From the NCBI GenBank assembly GCA_017454375.1, contig JAFTDB010000014.1, positions 1 to 64,000 of the forward strand: 64,000 nt of DNA, given 5' to 3'. This stretch comes from Acholeplasmatales bacterium (lineage in GTDB: Bacteria > Bacillota_I > Bacilli_A > Acholeplasmatales > Anaeroplasmataceae). Shown here one piece after another: positions 56,965 through 64,000 of the stretch. How positions within the stretch are numbered: position 1 is the stretch's first letter; every line of letters begins with the position of its first letter. The notes under the pieces are model-generated. The model did no database searches. It was not told where the DNA came from and saw nothing but the letters and a program-made list of their open reading frames with translations. The position numbers were made by a program, and so were the translations under genes.

Positions 56965-59415
56965 TTAGTTCATTTCCTCAACCTTAACTTCGAATGAAGC
57001 AATGATATCAGTATCTAGCTTAACAGTTGCAGTATAAATACCAATTGATGTGATATCACCAGGTAATTCTACCTTCTTCTTGTCTAGGTGGATATTGTTT
57101 TGAAGCTCGAATTCATCACAGACAAGCTTAGTAGTTACAGAGCCAAAGCTCTTTCCACCAGCACCAACTTTAATCTTAACAGTAATTGATTTACCTGAAA
57201 TATCATCCTTAAGCTTAAGAAGTAGCTTACGTCTGTTTTCTTCTTCCTTCTTCTCTTGAGCTTTTTGCTCTTCAAACTTCTTGATATTTTCATCAGTAGC
57301 TGCGATTGCTTGCTTATTGATAATTAGGTAGTTACCATAGCCTGTAGCAACCTCAATAATAGAATCCTTCTTACCTCTACCTTTGATATCAGTAGTTAAA
57401 ATGACTTTCATTAATCCAGTTCCTCCTTCAACATATTCAATTCTAAGTAGCTCGATTAAATCCTCACGAACCTTTTGAATTGTAGTATTCTTAATTTGTG
57501 TAGCAGCACTATTGAAGTGACCACCACCACCCATTTGTTCCATAATTGTTTGAACGTTGATAGAATCACCTAAGCTTCTAGCTGAAATACCAACTGTGTT
57601 AGCATCAAGTCTACCAATTGTAAATGATGCTTCAACACCTGAAATAGTTAATTGCTTATCAGATATTTTAGCTAGAGTTGTTCTATCTTCAATCTTTTGG
57701 TTTTCTCTTAAGCAGACAATACCAAAGTTATTGCCATATACTTCAGCATGCATTAAGGCAGATGCTAAAATCTTTTCACTATCAAGTGGCTCTTGAAGTA
57801 GCTTACGTACGAATATCATATCTGCACCCATAGTCTTTAATGTAGCTGCAGCTTCAAATGTTCTAGTACCACTACGCATAGTAAAGTTATTAGTATCAAC
57901 AATAATACCAGCTAGCATGATTGATGCTTCTAATGGTGTAAATGAAATGTTTGAATTGTAGAATGTAAACATTTCAGAAACAAGTTCTACAGCACTTGAA
58001 GCACTTGATTCAACATAATAAGTTAAATATTCCTTATAGCTTTCTTCACCTGCTCTATGGTGGTCAATAATAGATAAACGTTTAGCCTTATCATATATTT
58101 CTTTAAACATTACCATAGTAGGTGATTGAGTATCTGTAATAATTAAAAGTGTAGTTGGCTTCATTAAATCTAAAGCCTCTTCTAGGTTAACAAAATGGCT
58201 CTTGATGTTAGGTTCATCCTTCATTTGGTTAAAGATCTTCTTAACAGTAACATCAGCTTTTTCTTCATCAAATACCATTTTTACATCAACACCTGATGAT
58301 GCAACCATGTGATAAGTAGCCATCATAGAACCAATCGCATCACAGTCAGCGAAGTTATGACACATAATAATTACATTTGAGCTACCCTCAACAGCTTCCT
58401 TAAGAGCAGTCGCTTGCATACGGGCATCAATTAATGTGTTCTTCTCTAGTGAGTTAGTGTTACCACCAATGAACTTAATCTTTTCACCTTGTAGGTTAAC
58501 AACAACTTGGTCGCCACCACGCTTTAATGCTAGTTCAATTGCTGTTTGAGCAATCGCACCAAGTTCATCATATTCAATATCATAACAAGCAATACCCATA
58601 GAAATTGATGATTTTAGTCTATTCTTAGAAGATATTTCTCTTACTGAAGATAGAATTGAGAAGTTATCATCAATCATTTGTTGAAGTGACTGCTTATCAA
58701 ATAAAATCATCATACGGTCGCCTGTAATTGATTGTAGATAACAATTATATACAGAAATCCAGTCAGATAATTCACCGAAGATTTGACCTCTGATGTTGGC
58801 TTTTTCTTGCATATCATAACGCTTTAATGATTCATCTAGGTTATCAATTTCAATGATACCTACGGCAGATATTCTATCATTATAACGCTTCTTGATTTGC
58901 TCACGCTCTGTAACATCAAAGAAATACATAATGTCGTTTTCAGAGTTATGGATGACATCATAAGAGTGATCATTGAATGTGAAATTAATTGTTTTTTCAT
59001 TTGCAATAATTTCATCATAAAGCTCACGTGATAAGCTAGCTAAGGCAATATCATTTAAAGGGTTATTAAAAATTTCCTTAGCATAAGCATTAGACCATGT
59101 TACTTGATAAGATTTATCATATAAGACAATACCGATAGGTAGTTCGTTGAAGGCTTCATCACCGGCTTTAGAAGCATGGTATGAAATATTTCTCCACTTT
59201 TCTAGTCTTGTCTTTAAATCAGATATTCTTGATAGGTTCTTTTTATTTACAAAGAAGAAAATTGATAGCATAAAACCAATTATAAATGCTACACCAAGTA
59301 CAGCAAATACAATTGCCCAGGCATCATTAGGATTTACTCTCAAAAAGTAATATAAAAAGAATCCACTTGCACCAGTACTAGCTAAGCAAGCTAAACCTAT
59401 AATCAAAAATAGCAT
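56965..59415 (-). CDS. gdpP: c-di-AMP phosphodiesterase GdpP fused in frame to ribosomal protein L9
   Basis: 816 residues. Residues 1-668 are GdpP: two membrane helices (about 1-55), a PAS-like domain (about 70-170), a degenerate GGDEF with S-I-T-G-D-R (about 175-305), DHH (H-N-F-A-D-C-D-A-I-G near 350, I-I-D-H-H-R-A near 445) and DHHA1 (G-G-G-G-H-F-N). Residues 669-816 are full-length L9: M-K-V-I-L-T-T-D-I-K-G-R-G-K-K, S-F-G-S-V-T and a final I-A-S-F-E-V-K-V. The L9 Met codon (57409-57411) is preceded by GAAGGAGG about 10 bases upstream, so separate initiation of free L9 is possible. In Bacillus the two are neighbouring genes. Confidence 0.92.
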   Translation of the reverse strand: MLFLIIGLACLASTGASGFFLYYFLRVNPNDAWAIVFAVLGVAFIIGFMLSIFFFVNKKNLSRISDLKTRLEKWRNISYHASKAGDEAFNELPIGIVLYDKSYQVTWSNAYAKEIFNNPLNDIALASLSRELYDEIIANEKTINFTFNDHSYDVIHNSENDIMYFFDVTEREQIKKRYNDRISAVGIIEIDNLDESLKRYDMQEKANIRGQIFGELSDWISVYNCYLQSITGDRMMILFDKQSLQQMIDDNFSILSSVREISSKNRLKSSISMGIACYDIEYDELGAIAQTAIELALKRGGDQVVVNLQGEKIKFIGGNTNSLEKNTLIDARMQATALKEAVEGSSNVIIMCHNFADCDAIGSMMATYHMVASSGVDVKMVFDEEKADVTVKKIFNQMKDEPNIKSHFVNLEEALDLMKPTTLLIITDTQSPTMVMFKEIYDKAKRLSIIDHHRAGEESYKEYLTYYVESSASSAVELVSEMFTFYNSNISFTPLEASIMLAGIIVDTNNFTMRSGTRTFEAAATLKTMGADMIFVRKLLQEPLDSEKILASALMHAEVYGNNFGIVCLRENQKIEDRTTLAKISDKQLTISGVEASFTIGRLDANTVGISARSLGDSINVQTIMEQMGGGGHFNSAATQIKNTTIQKVREDLIELLRIEYVEGGTGLMKVILTTDIKGRGKKDSIIEVATGYGNYLIINKQAIAATDENIKKFEEQKAQEKKEEENRRKLLLKLKDDISGKSITVKIKVGAGGKSFGSVTTKLVCDEFELQNNIHLDKKKVELPGDITSIGIYTATVKLDTDIIASFEVKVEEMN

Positions 59416-59497
59416 AGTATCACCCTTTTCTCTTACGTTTAATTATATCAAAAACAGATATCATATTCAATAATATTGAATAAGTCTTTTTACAAAA

Positions 59498-59520
59498 GAA
59501 AAAGCTAGAAAAAATCTAGC
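59498..59520 (-). terminator. Intrinsic terminator of nusG
   Basis: GCTAGA/TCTAGC stem (59504-59520) that begins inside the nusG stop codon, with TTTTTC following on the minus strand. Confidence 0.7.
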
Positions 59521-60067
59521 TATTAATCTTCTTAACGTTATCAAATGATTCTTCACTTGGTGTGTTACGACCAAACATTTCAACCATTACTGTAACAATT
59601 CTCTTTTCTTCATTAACATCAGAAACAACAGCAATTTGTCCTCTGAATGGTCCAGAAATGATATCAACTCTATCACCAACTGCTACATCAAATGTAGGAA
59701 CATTAACCATACCTAGACGACGTAGAATTGCATCCATTTCATCCTTAGGTACAGCAACTGGCTTTGTACCACCACCAGAAGATCCTAGGAAACCAGTTAC
59801 CTTTGGTGTGTTACGTACGTTAAACCATAATCTTTCATCCATTTCCCCTTCAACTTCCATTTCAATGAAAACATAACCAGGGAATACTTTATTAATTTTT
59901 TCTTTCTTGTTACCTTTTTTATCAACGACAATCTCTGTTTCTTCAGGAACCAAAACTTGGTAGATTTGGTTTTGCATGTTCATTGATTCTCTTCTTCTTT
60001 CAAGGTCAGTCTTAACTGAATTTTCATATCCAGAATAAGTTGTTACGATATACCATCTTCTACTCAT
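59516..60067 (-). CDS. nusG: Transcription antitermination protein NusG
   Basis: 183 residues. Binds RNA polymerase and modulates pausing and coupling with the ribosome. NGN domain with R-R-W-Y-I-V-T-T-Y-S-G-Y-E at the start, F-P-G-Y-V-F-I-E-M (about 65), and a KOW domain (about 130-180, V-G-D-R-V-D-I-I-S-G-P-F-R-G). Follows secE by 11 bases, as in nearly all bacteria. rplK-rplA, which usually come next, are absent; a terminator and the gdpP-rplI fusion follow. Confidence 0.96.
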   Translation of the reverse strand: MSRRWYIVTTYSGYENSVKTDLERRRESMNMQNQIYQVLVPEETEIVVDKKGNKKEKINKVFPGYVFIEMEVEGEMDERLWFNVRNTPKVTGFLGSSGGGTKPVAVPKDEMDAILRRLGMVNVPTFDVAVGDRVDIISGPFRGQIAVVSDVNEEKRIVTVMVEMFGRNTPSEESFDNVKKINS

Positions 60068-60078
60068 ATTATCACCTA

Positions 60079-60582
60079 TTATTGAAGAATTTTGGCTAAA
60101 ATACCAGTAATTAAAGCATCATATAAAATGAATAATGCTACGAAAATTGTAATGAATAAGAATGTTCTAAATGCATTAGCTAGGAATTTAGGCATAGTTA
60201 ACCAAGTAACTTTTCTAATTTCAGGGAATGCAGGCTTAATGAAAGGCCAAATAGAATAAACGATTGCTAGAGCACCTACAACTACAAGTACCCAACCAAC
60301 TACAGGTGCATGACCACCAAGTACAGGGAAGTCATCACGGATGCTTAAAGCTCCTGTTAGGATTAGCATACCTAAGTCTAATACAAAGATAGCAATGAAT
60401 AAGAATAGGAATGTTTCCCACTTATGCTCTTCTTTGATATAGTCAAATAAGTTGTAGAAACCTAATCTTGAATCCTTTTCTTGCTTCTTAGCAATTTGCT
60501 TGTTGATTTTCTTTTCAACTTCATTTTTTTCGAATTCGTTTTGATTAACTAATTCTTCTTGTTCTTTAACTTCTTCAGCCAT
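60079..60582 (-). CDS. secE: Preprotein translocase subunit SecE (three-helix form)
   Basis: 167 residues. The conserved SecE segment E-I-R-K-V-T-W and final helix (about 120-165) are present. Two extra membrane helices (about 50-80 and 88-110) and a charged N-terminus make it longer than the single-helix 60-residue Bacillus form and like the three-helix E. coli type. Part of the SecYEG channel that exports the many lipoproteins and secreted proteins of the window. Start: ATG at 60582; its GGAG site lies within the rpmG 3' end. Confidence 0.93.
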   Translation of the reverse strand: MAEEVKEQEELVNQNEFEKNEVEKKINKQIAKKQEKDSRLGFYNLFDYIKEEHKWETFLFLFIAIFVLDLGMLILTGALSIRDDFPVLGGHAPVVGWVLVVVGALAIVYSIWPFIKPAFPEIRKVTWLTMPKFLANAFRTFLFITIFVALFILYDALITGILAKILQ

Positions 60583-60584
60583 TT

Positions 60585-60734
60585 TTATTTGCTCTCCTTA
60601 TGCAAAGTATATTTGTTGCAGTTTTTGCAATATTTTTTAATTTCGATTCTTTCATTTGCTTTTTGAGAATTTTTAGTAGTTGTATAATTTCTACTTAAGC
60701 ACTCTTCACAAATTAAAATAATTTTTGTTCTCAT
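60585..60734 (-). CDS. rpmG: 50S ribosomal protein L33
   Basis: 49 residues from the ATG at 60734 (MRTKIIL start, typical of L33); a longer upstream frame is out of family length. Zinc ribbon of two C-x2-C pairs (I-C-E-E-C and K-Y-C-K-N-C-N-K), so it is the zinc-binding form. Located rpmG-secE-nusG as in Bacillus. Confidence 0.93.
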   Translation of the reverse strand: MRTKIILICEECLSRNYTTTKNSQKANERIEIKKYCKNCNKYTLHKESK

Positions 60735-60755
60735 AATCACCAAATCCAAAATAAA

Positions 60756-60773
60756 AAAACCTAGGCAGGTTTT
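60756..60773 (-). terminator. Possible terminator between sigH and rpmG
   Basis: AAAACCT/AGGTTTT 7-bp stem with a four-base loop and TTTTTTT following on the minus strand. Confidence 0.6.
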
Positions 60774-60814
60774 ACTGATAAAAGTATACAATAAAACACT
60801 ACATTAGTCAATAT

Positions 60815-61351
60815 TTATTTAGAAGTATCTAAATAGGTCTTTAGCTTTTTAACCATTCTACTCTTTACCTGAATTAGCTCAGAATATTTTATATCATAGG
60901 TTTTTGCAATAGAATTAAGTGAGAAGCCATTAATAAAATATTCATCATACAAGATTTTTTCTATATGCTCATCAAATAAAAACCTGTATTTATTTTCAAC
61001 CGTATTGTCATTATCAGGAATAAATGACATATCCTCCATCAAATAGACATTTGAGTTTGAATAATATTTACTTCTAATTAGCTTATTAAACTTATTTCTT
61101 AAGCTAACTGTAAAATAGTTATAAAATGATCCTTGCTCAGAACGATACGTTTGTAAGCATTTAAATAACACCATACGTCCTTCCTGCATCAAATCATCAA
61201 CCTTACCACTATAAAGTAGATATGGTATTTTTTGAATGAAGGAATAGATTACTAAATCGTATTTTTGTATAAATATTTTAAGTACTATCTCACTACCATC
61301 ACGGATGTAATATATCAATTCATAATCATTATATAAGAATATAGATTTCAC
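60815..61351 (-). CDS. sigH: SigH-like sigma-70 family factor
   Basis: 178 residues. Region 2 is visible in D-D-L-M-Q-E-G-R-M-V-L-F and F-Y-N-Y-F-T-V-S-L-R-N-K; region 4 as a helix-turn-helix F-S-L-N-S-I-A-K-T-Y-D (about 145). Shorter and more divergent than Bacillus SigH (218 residues). Placed between rlmB and rpmG-secE-nusG, exactly where sigH lies in Bacillus, so orthology by position is likely even though sporulation is not indicated. Start codon is GTG at 61351 overlapping the rlmB stop (TAGTG), so translation is coupled. In Bacillus, SigH controls transition-phase and competence genes. Confidence 0.85.
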   Translation of the reverse strand: MKSIFLYNDYELIYYIRDGSEIVLKIFIQKYDLVIYSFIQKIPYLLYSGKVDDLMQEGRMVLFKCLQTYRSEQGSFYNYFTVSLRNKFNKLIRSKYYSNSNVYLMEDMSFIPDNDNTVENKYRFLFDEHIEKILYDEYFINGFSLNSIAKTYDIKYSELIQVKSRMVKKLKTYLDTSK

Positions 61352-62061
61352 TAATTTTTGCGCATAAGATCTTTTAAAACGATACCTGCACTTACTGAAG
61401 CATTTAAGCTATTAACGTGTCCAACCATTGGAATAGTGATTAATAAATCACTTTGCTTAACCAATGTTTTGCTCATTCCAAAGCCTTCTGAACCAATTAT
61501 TACCGCTAAAGATAAGCTTGGATCAATGTTCTCTGTTAGGGTATCACCAGATGCATCAGTACCACAAACCCAGTATCCATTTTGTTTAAGCTTATCCATT
61601 ATGTTGTTTAAACTATTAACATACATAATATTTACATGCTCAATTGCACCAGTTGAGGTATGTGCTACAACCTCATTAACTGAAGCACTTCTATTCATTG
61701 GTAACACTACTAAATCATATCCAAAGGCATCAACACTACGAAGTATTGCCCCTAGATTATGAGGATCTTGAATACCATCTAAAAGAACAATTCTTCCTTG
61801 TTCACGATAGAATTTATCTAAATCCTCGATACCATAAATCTTATAATCCTCACGATATGCACCATAGCCTTGATTTTGTCCTGGGAATTTTTTATCGATA
61901 AAATCCTTGCTAACAATTTCAAAATCAAGCTTCATTTTAGTTGCGATATCAACTATATTATTATCTTTTTTTAAGATGTTTTCGCAGATAAATAGCTTAG
62001 TAATTGGAGACTTAGCTCTAATTGCTTCATATATTGCGTTTTTTCCATAAATTTTAATCAT
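61351..62061 (-). CDS. rlmB: 23S rRNA 2'-O-methyltransferase RlmB (TrmH family)
   Basis: 236 residues. N-terminal substrate-binding domain (I-Y-G-K-N-A-I-Y-E-A-I start) and SPOUT domain with the three motifs: N-P-H-N-L-G-A-I-L-R-S (about 122), I-I-G-S-E-G-F-G-M-S (about 190), and I-P-M-V-G-H-V-N-S-L-N-A-S-V-S (about 208). Methylates a guanosine in 23S rRNA. In Bacillus the position rlmB-(yacP)-sigH is the same; yacP/rae1 is missing here. Start: ATG at 62061 with GACGGTG upstream. Confidence 0.94.
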   Translation of the reverse strand: MIKIYGKNAIYEAIRAKSPITKLFICENILKKDNNIVDIATKMKLDFEIVSKDFIDKKFPGQNQGYGAYREDYKIYGIEDLDKFYREQGRIVLLDGIQDPHNLGAILRSVDAFGYDLVVLPMNRSASVNEVVAHTSTGAIEHVNIMYVNSLNNIMDKLKQNGYWVCGTDASGDTLTENIDPSLSLAVIIGSEGFGMSKTLVKQSDLLITIPMVGHVNSLNASVSAGIVLKDLMRKN

Positions 62062-62121
62062 GTTAATTCACCGTCAGTATTACAATTATATCAATAATAG
62101 CTATAAAATTAAAGTAATTTT

Positions 62122-62152
62122 ATAAAAAAATAAGGGAGACATTAAGTCTCCC
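62122..62152 (-). terminator. Intrinsic terminator after rplQ
   Basis: GGGAGAC/GTCTCCC 7-bp stem (62134-62152), then TTATTTTTTT on the minus strand. It separates the ribosomal protein operon from rlmB. Confidence 0.9.
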
Positions 62153-62163
62153 ATAATTTTTAA

Positions 62164-62523
62164 TTATTCAACCCAAGAAATAATTGCCATAGGTGCAGCG
62201 TCTCCTCTACGGAAACCTGTTTTAATTACACGAGTGTAACCACCATTTCTATTTGCAAACTTAGGTGCAATTTCAGAAAATAACTTTTGAACTGCATAGT
62301 TGCCTTCTTCATCTTTTTCAAAACGGATAAAAGATGCAGCTTGACGTCTTGAAGCTAATGTATTAGCTTTTCCTAATGTTACCATTTTATCGGCAAGTCT
62401 CTTAAGCTCTTTTGCTTTAGTAACTGTAGTTTCAATTGAACCATTTAAGATTAAATCAGTGACAAGGTCACGAAGTAATGCTTTTCTTTGTGATGAACTA
62501 CGACGTAATCTACTATATGCCAT
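62164..62523 (-). CDS. rplQ: 50S ribosomal protein L17
   Basis: 119 residues. [15 protein letters not shown] start, [10 protein letters not shown] near 36 and [16 protein letters not shown] near the end. Last gene of the alpha ribosomal operon, 17 bases behind rpoA. Confidence 0.97.
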   Translation of the reverse strand: MAYSRLRRSSSQRKALLRDLVTDLILNGSIETTVTKAKELKRLADKMVTLGKANTLASRRQAASFIRFEKDEEGNYAVQKLFSEIAPKFANRNGGYTRVIKTGFRRGDAAPMAIISWVE

Positions 62524-62540
62524 ATTTCTTCTCCTTTAGA

Positions 62541-63500
62541 CTAGTTTTTCTTAAAGCCTAAGCCTAATGCTTCAAGCTTTTCTTTAATTTCTTTTAGAGA
62601 TTTTCTACCAAGATTTCTAACCTTGATCATATCCTCTTCTGTTTTATTTGTAAGCTCACCAATAGTCTTGATGCCTGCTCTCATTAAACAGTTTGAAGAA
62701 CGGACTGAAAGAACTAATTCTTCAATCTTCATGTCTTTAACGACATCTTCCTCTTCTTCTTTAGTTTCAACCATAAATTCGTTGTTTTGTCCTGATTCAC
62801 CAAGTTCAACAGCTACTTGTAGGTGTTCAATCATCATCTTAGAAGCAATTGAAATAGCTTCCTTTGGTGTGATAGAACCGTTTGTAGTAACTTCAATCTC
62901 TAGCTTATCGAATGAGGCAACGTTAACGCCTTCTACACGTGTTTTTTCAACGTTGAAAGCAACATTTACGATTGGTGTATATATAGAGTCTATTGCAATT
63001 TCGCCAACTGTTTTAACGAATTCTTTGTTTTGTACTGAACTAACAAAGCCAACGCCACGTCTAACAGTCAAGTACATATGAAGTCTTCCGCCAGCTGCAA
63101 CAGTAGCAATGTGTTGTTCTGGATTAACGATTTCGATATCATTGTTATGGATGATATCACCAGCTGTTACTTCACCCTCTGTACAATCAATCTCAACGAT
63201 AGATTCGTATTTAGGATCATCAGAATCAACCTTTAATACTACTCTCTTTAAATTTAGAATAACAGTAATTACATCTTCTACAACGCCATCAACATTTTGG
63301 AATTCATGTTGAGCACCATCAATCTTAACATTAACGAATGCAGCGCCTGGTAAAGAAGATAATAATGTTCTGCGAAGTGCATTACCTAAAGTTATACCAA
63401 AACCTCTTTCAAGTGGTGATATAACGAATTTTGCATAATTCTTTTCAGCTACATATTCAGCTTCATATGCTTGTGGTTTTTCAAATTTTAAATCTTTCAT
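62541..63500 (-). CDS. rpoA: RNA polymerase alpha subunit
   Basis: 319 residues from ATG at 63500, with GGGAGGG 7 bases upstream; a longer frame begins inside the ribosome binding site. N-terminal dimerisation domain with R-G-F-G-I-T-L-G-N-A-L-R-R-T-L-L-S-S, acidic linker (about 230-245), and C-terminal domain (E-E-L-V-L-S-V-R-S-S-N-C-L, K-V-R-N-L-G-R-K-S-L-K-E-I) that binds UP elements and regulators. Order rpsM-rpsK-rpoA-rplQ is standard. Confidence 0.98.
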   Translation of the reverse strand: MKDLKFEKPQAYEAEYVAEKNYAKFVISPLERGFGITLGNALRRTLLSSLPGAAFVNVKIDGAQHEFQNVDGVVEDVITVILNLKRVVLKVDSDDPKYESIVEIDCTEGEVTAGDIIHNNDIEIVNPEQHIATVAAGGRLHMYLTVRRGVGFVSSVQNKEFVKTVGEIAIDSIYTPIVNVAFNVEKTRVEGVNVASFDKLEIEVTTNGSITPKEAISIASKMMIEHLQVAVELGESGQNNEFMVETKEEEEDVVKDMKIEELVLSVRSSNCLMRAGIKTIGELTNKTEEDMIKVRNLGRKSLKEIKEKLEALGLGFKKN

Positions 63501-63567
63501 TAATTGCCCTCCCATGAGATTTAAAAGTCTATTTATAAATGTAAATAAAACTTATTAAGATGTAAAA

Positions 63568-63951
63568 CTATCCACGTGGACGTTTTGGTGGACGACAACC
63601 ATTATGAGGTACAGGTGTAACATCAGTAATAGCTGTAACTTCTAGTCCTGCAACAGCTAGAGAACGAATTGCAGCTTCTCTACCTTGACCAGGTCCTTTA
63701 ACTTCTACTTCTACTTTACTAACACCTTGATCTACTGCAGACTTAGCAGCAGCTTCAGCAACCATTTGAGCAGCAAAAGGAGTTGATTTACGACTACCTT
63801 TAAAGCCTAGTGCACCAGCACTACTCCAAGAGATAACATTACCTTCTGGATCTGTAATGGTAACTATTGTATTATTGAATGTTGAGTGAATGTGTGCAAC
63901 ACCTACTGGAACATTCTTTTTAGTACGTCTTTTTGTAACTTTACGTGCCAT
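63568..63951 (-). CDS. rpsK: 30S ribosomal protein S11
   Basis: 127 residues. [25 protein letters not shown] and the C-terminal [10 protein letters not shown] motif are typical. Start: ATG at 63951 after GGAGG. Full length. Confidence 0.98.
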   Translation of the reverse strand: MARKVTKRRTKKNVPVGVAHIHSTFNNTIVTITDPEGNVISWSSAGALGFKGSRKSTPFAAQMVAEAAAKSAVDQGVSKVEVEVKGPGQGREAAIRSLAVAGLEVTAITDVTPVPHNGCRPPKRPRG

Positions 63952-63968
63952 ATTATCCTTTCCTCCAA

Positions 63969-64000
63969 TTACTTCTTATGATTTGCTATAGTACGTCTTG
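63969..64000 (-). CDS. rpsM: 30S ribosomal protein S13, C-terminal end (cut by window edge)
   Basis: The minus strand read from 64000 gives R-R-T-I-A-N-H-K-K and a TAA stop at 63971-63969. This is the usual basic end of S13, and rpsM precedes rpsK in the alpha operon. The rest of the gene is outside the window. Confidence 0.85.
   Translation of the reverse strand, partial: RRTIANHKK

Noticed and set aside
61698..61901. Plus-strand open frame inside rlmB
   Set aside because: Fully contained in a well-recognised gene on the other strand, no start signals.

Overview
The window is AT-rich chromosomal DNA of a Bacillota-type bacterium, most likely an uncultured gut or environmental relative of the Bacilli/Mollicutes (Erysipelotrichales- or RF39-like). 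The evidence is core-gene order (rlmB-sigH-rpmG-secE-nusG; rpsM-rpsK-rpoA-rplQ), sigma-A promoters close to TTGACA-17-TATAAT, AGGAGG ribosome binding sites, many lipobox lipoproteins and SipW-type signal peptidases. Every Trp codon I checked is TGG, so the standard code is used. Almost all genes are on the minus strand and are transcribed from high to low coordinates. No tRNA, rRNA, IS element or CRISPR array was seen.

Region 1 (1-11.7 kb) is a surface/ATPase operon with its own promoter. It encodes a 2608-residue repeat lipoprotein, a membrane protein that joins a degenerate GH3 glycosidase domain to a AAA+ domain without Walker motifs, and the start of a true AAA+ ATPase cut by the window edge. 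That last gene is a paralogue of the ATPase at 42.4-43.9 kb. Region 2 (11.7-31.6 kb) holds an unusual fusion of a solute-binding lipoprotein to a thermonuclease domain, the glycolytic pair pfkA-pyk, several small membrane proteins, a probable small RNA, a membrane pyrophosphatase, lipoproteins including an HtrA-like protease, a pair of oppositely charged low-complexity proteins, and a PAP2-apbE-eetA-eetB-rpiB-like cluster resembling part of the flavin-based extracellular electron transfer locus. Region 3 (31.6-40.3 kb) holds a secreted cadherin-like protein under a palindrome-containing promoter, a CTL-like membrane protein, mfd, an aminotransferase and a YlbF-family protein.

Region 4 (40.3-54.4 kb) is the most interesting part. 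It is an 11-gene operon that begins at a consensus promoter overlapped by a 26-bp perfect palindrome and ends at an intrinsic terminator. In order it encodes an apparently intact EAL c-di-GMP phosphodiesterase with an extracytoplasmic sensor, a degenerate GGDEF-EAL protein, five divergent secreted proteins with a SipW/TasA-type signal peptide (four of them with a C-terminal W-[LF]-E-G-x-D-x-x-C-F signature), a SipW-type signal peptidase with a charged cytoplasmic tail, a membrane-anchored McrB/MoxR-like AAA+ ATPase, a DUF2357-like partner and a second SipW-type peptidase with a similar tail. I read this as a c-di-GMP-linked system that builds an extracellular fibre or matrix. The AAA+/DUF2357 pair has no visible nuclease and may act in assembly.

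Region 5 (54.4-64 kb) is core information processing: prfA, dnaB, an in-frame fusion of the GdpP c-di-AMP phosphodiesterase to ribosomal protein L9, nusG, secE, rpmG, sigH, rlmB, rplQ, rpoA, rpsK and the end of rpsM.
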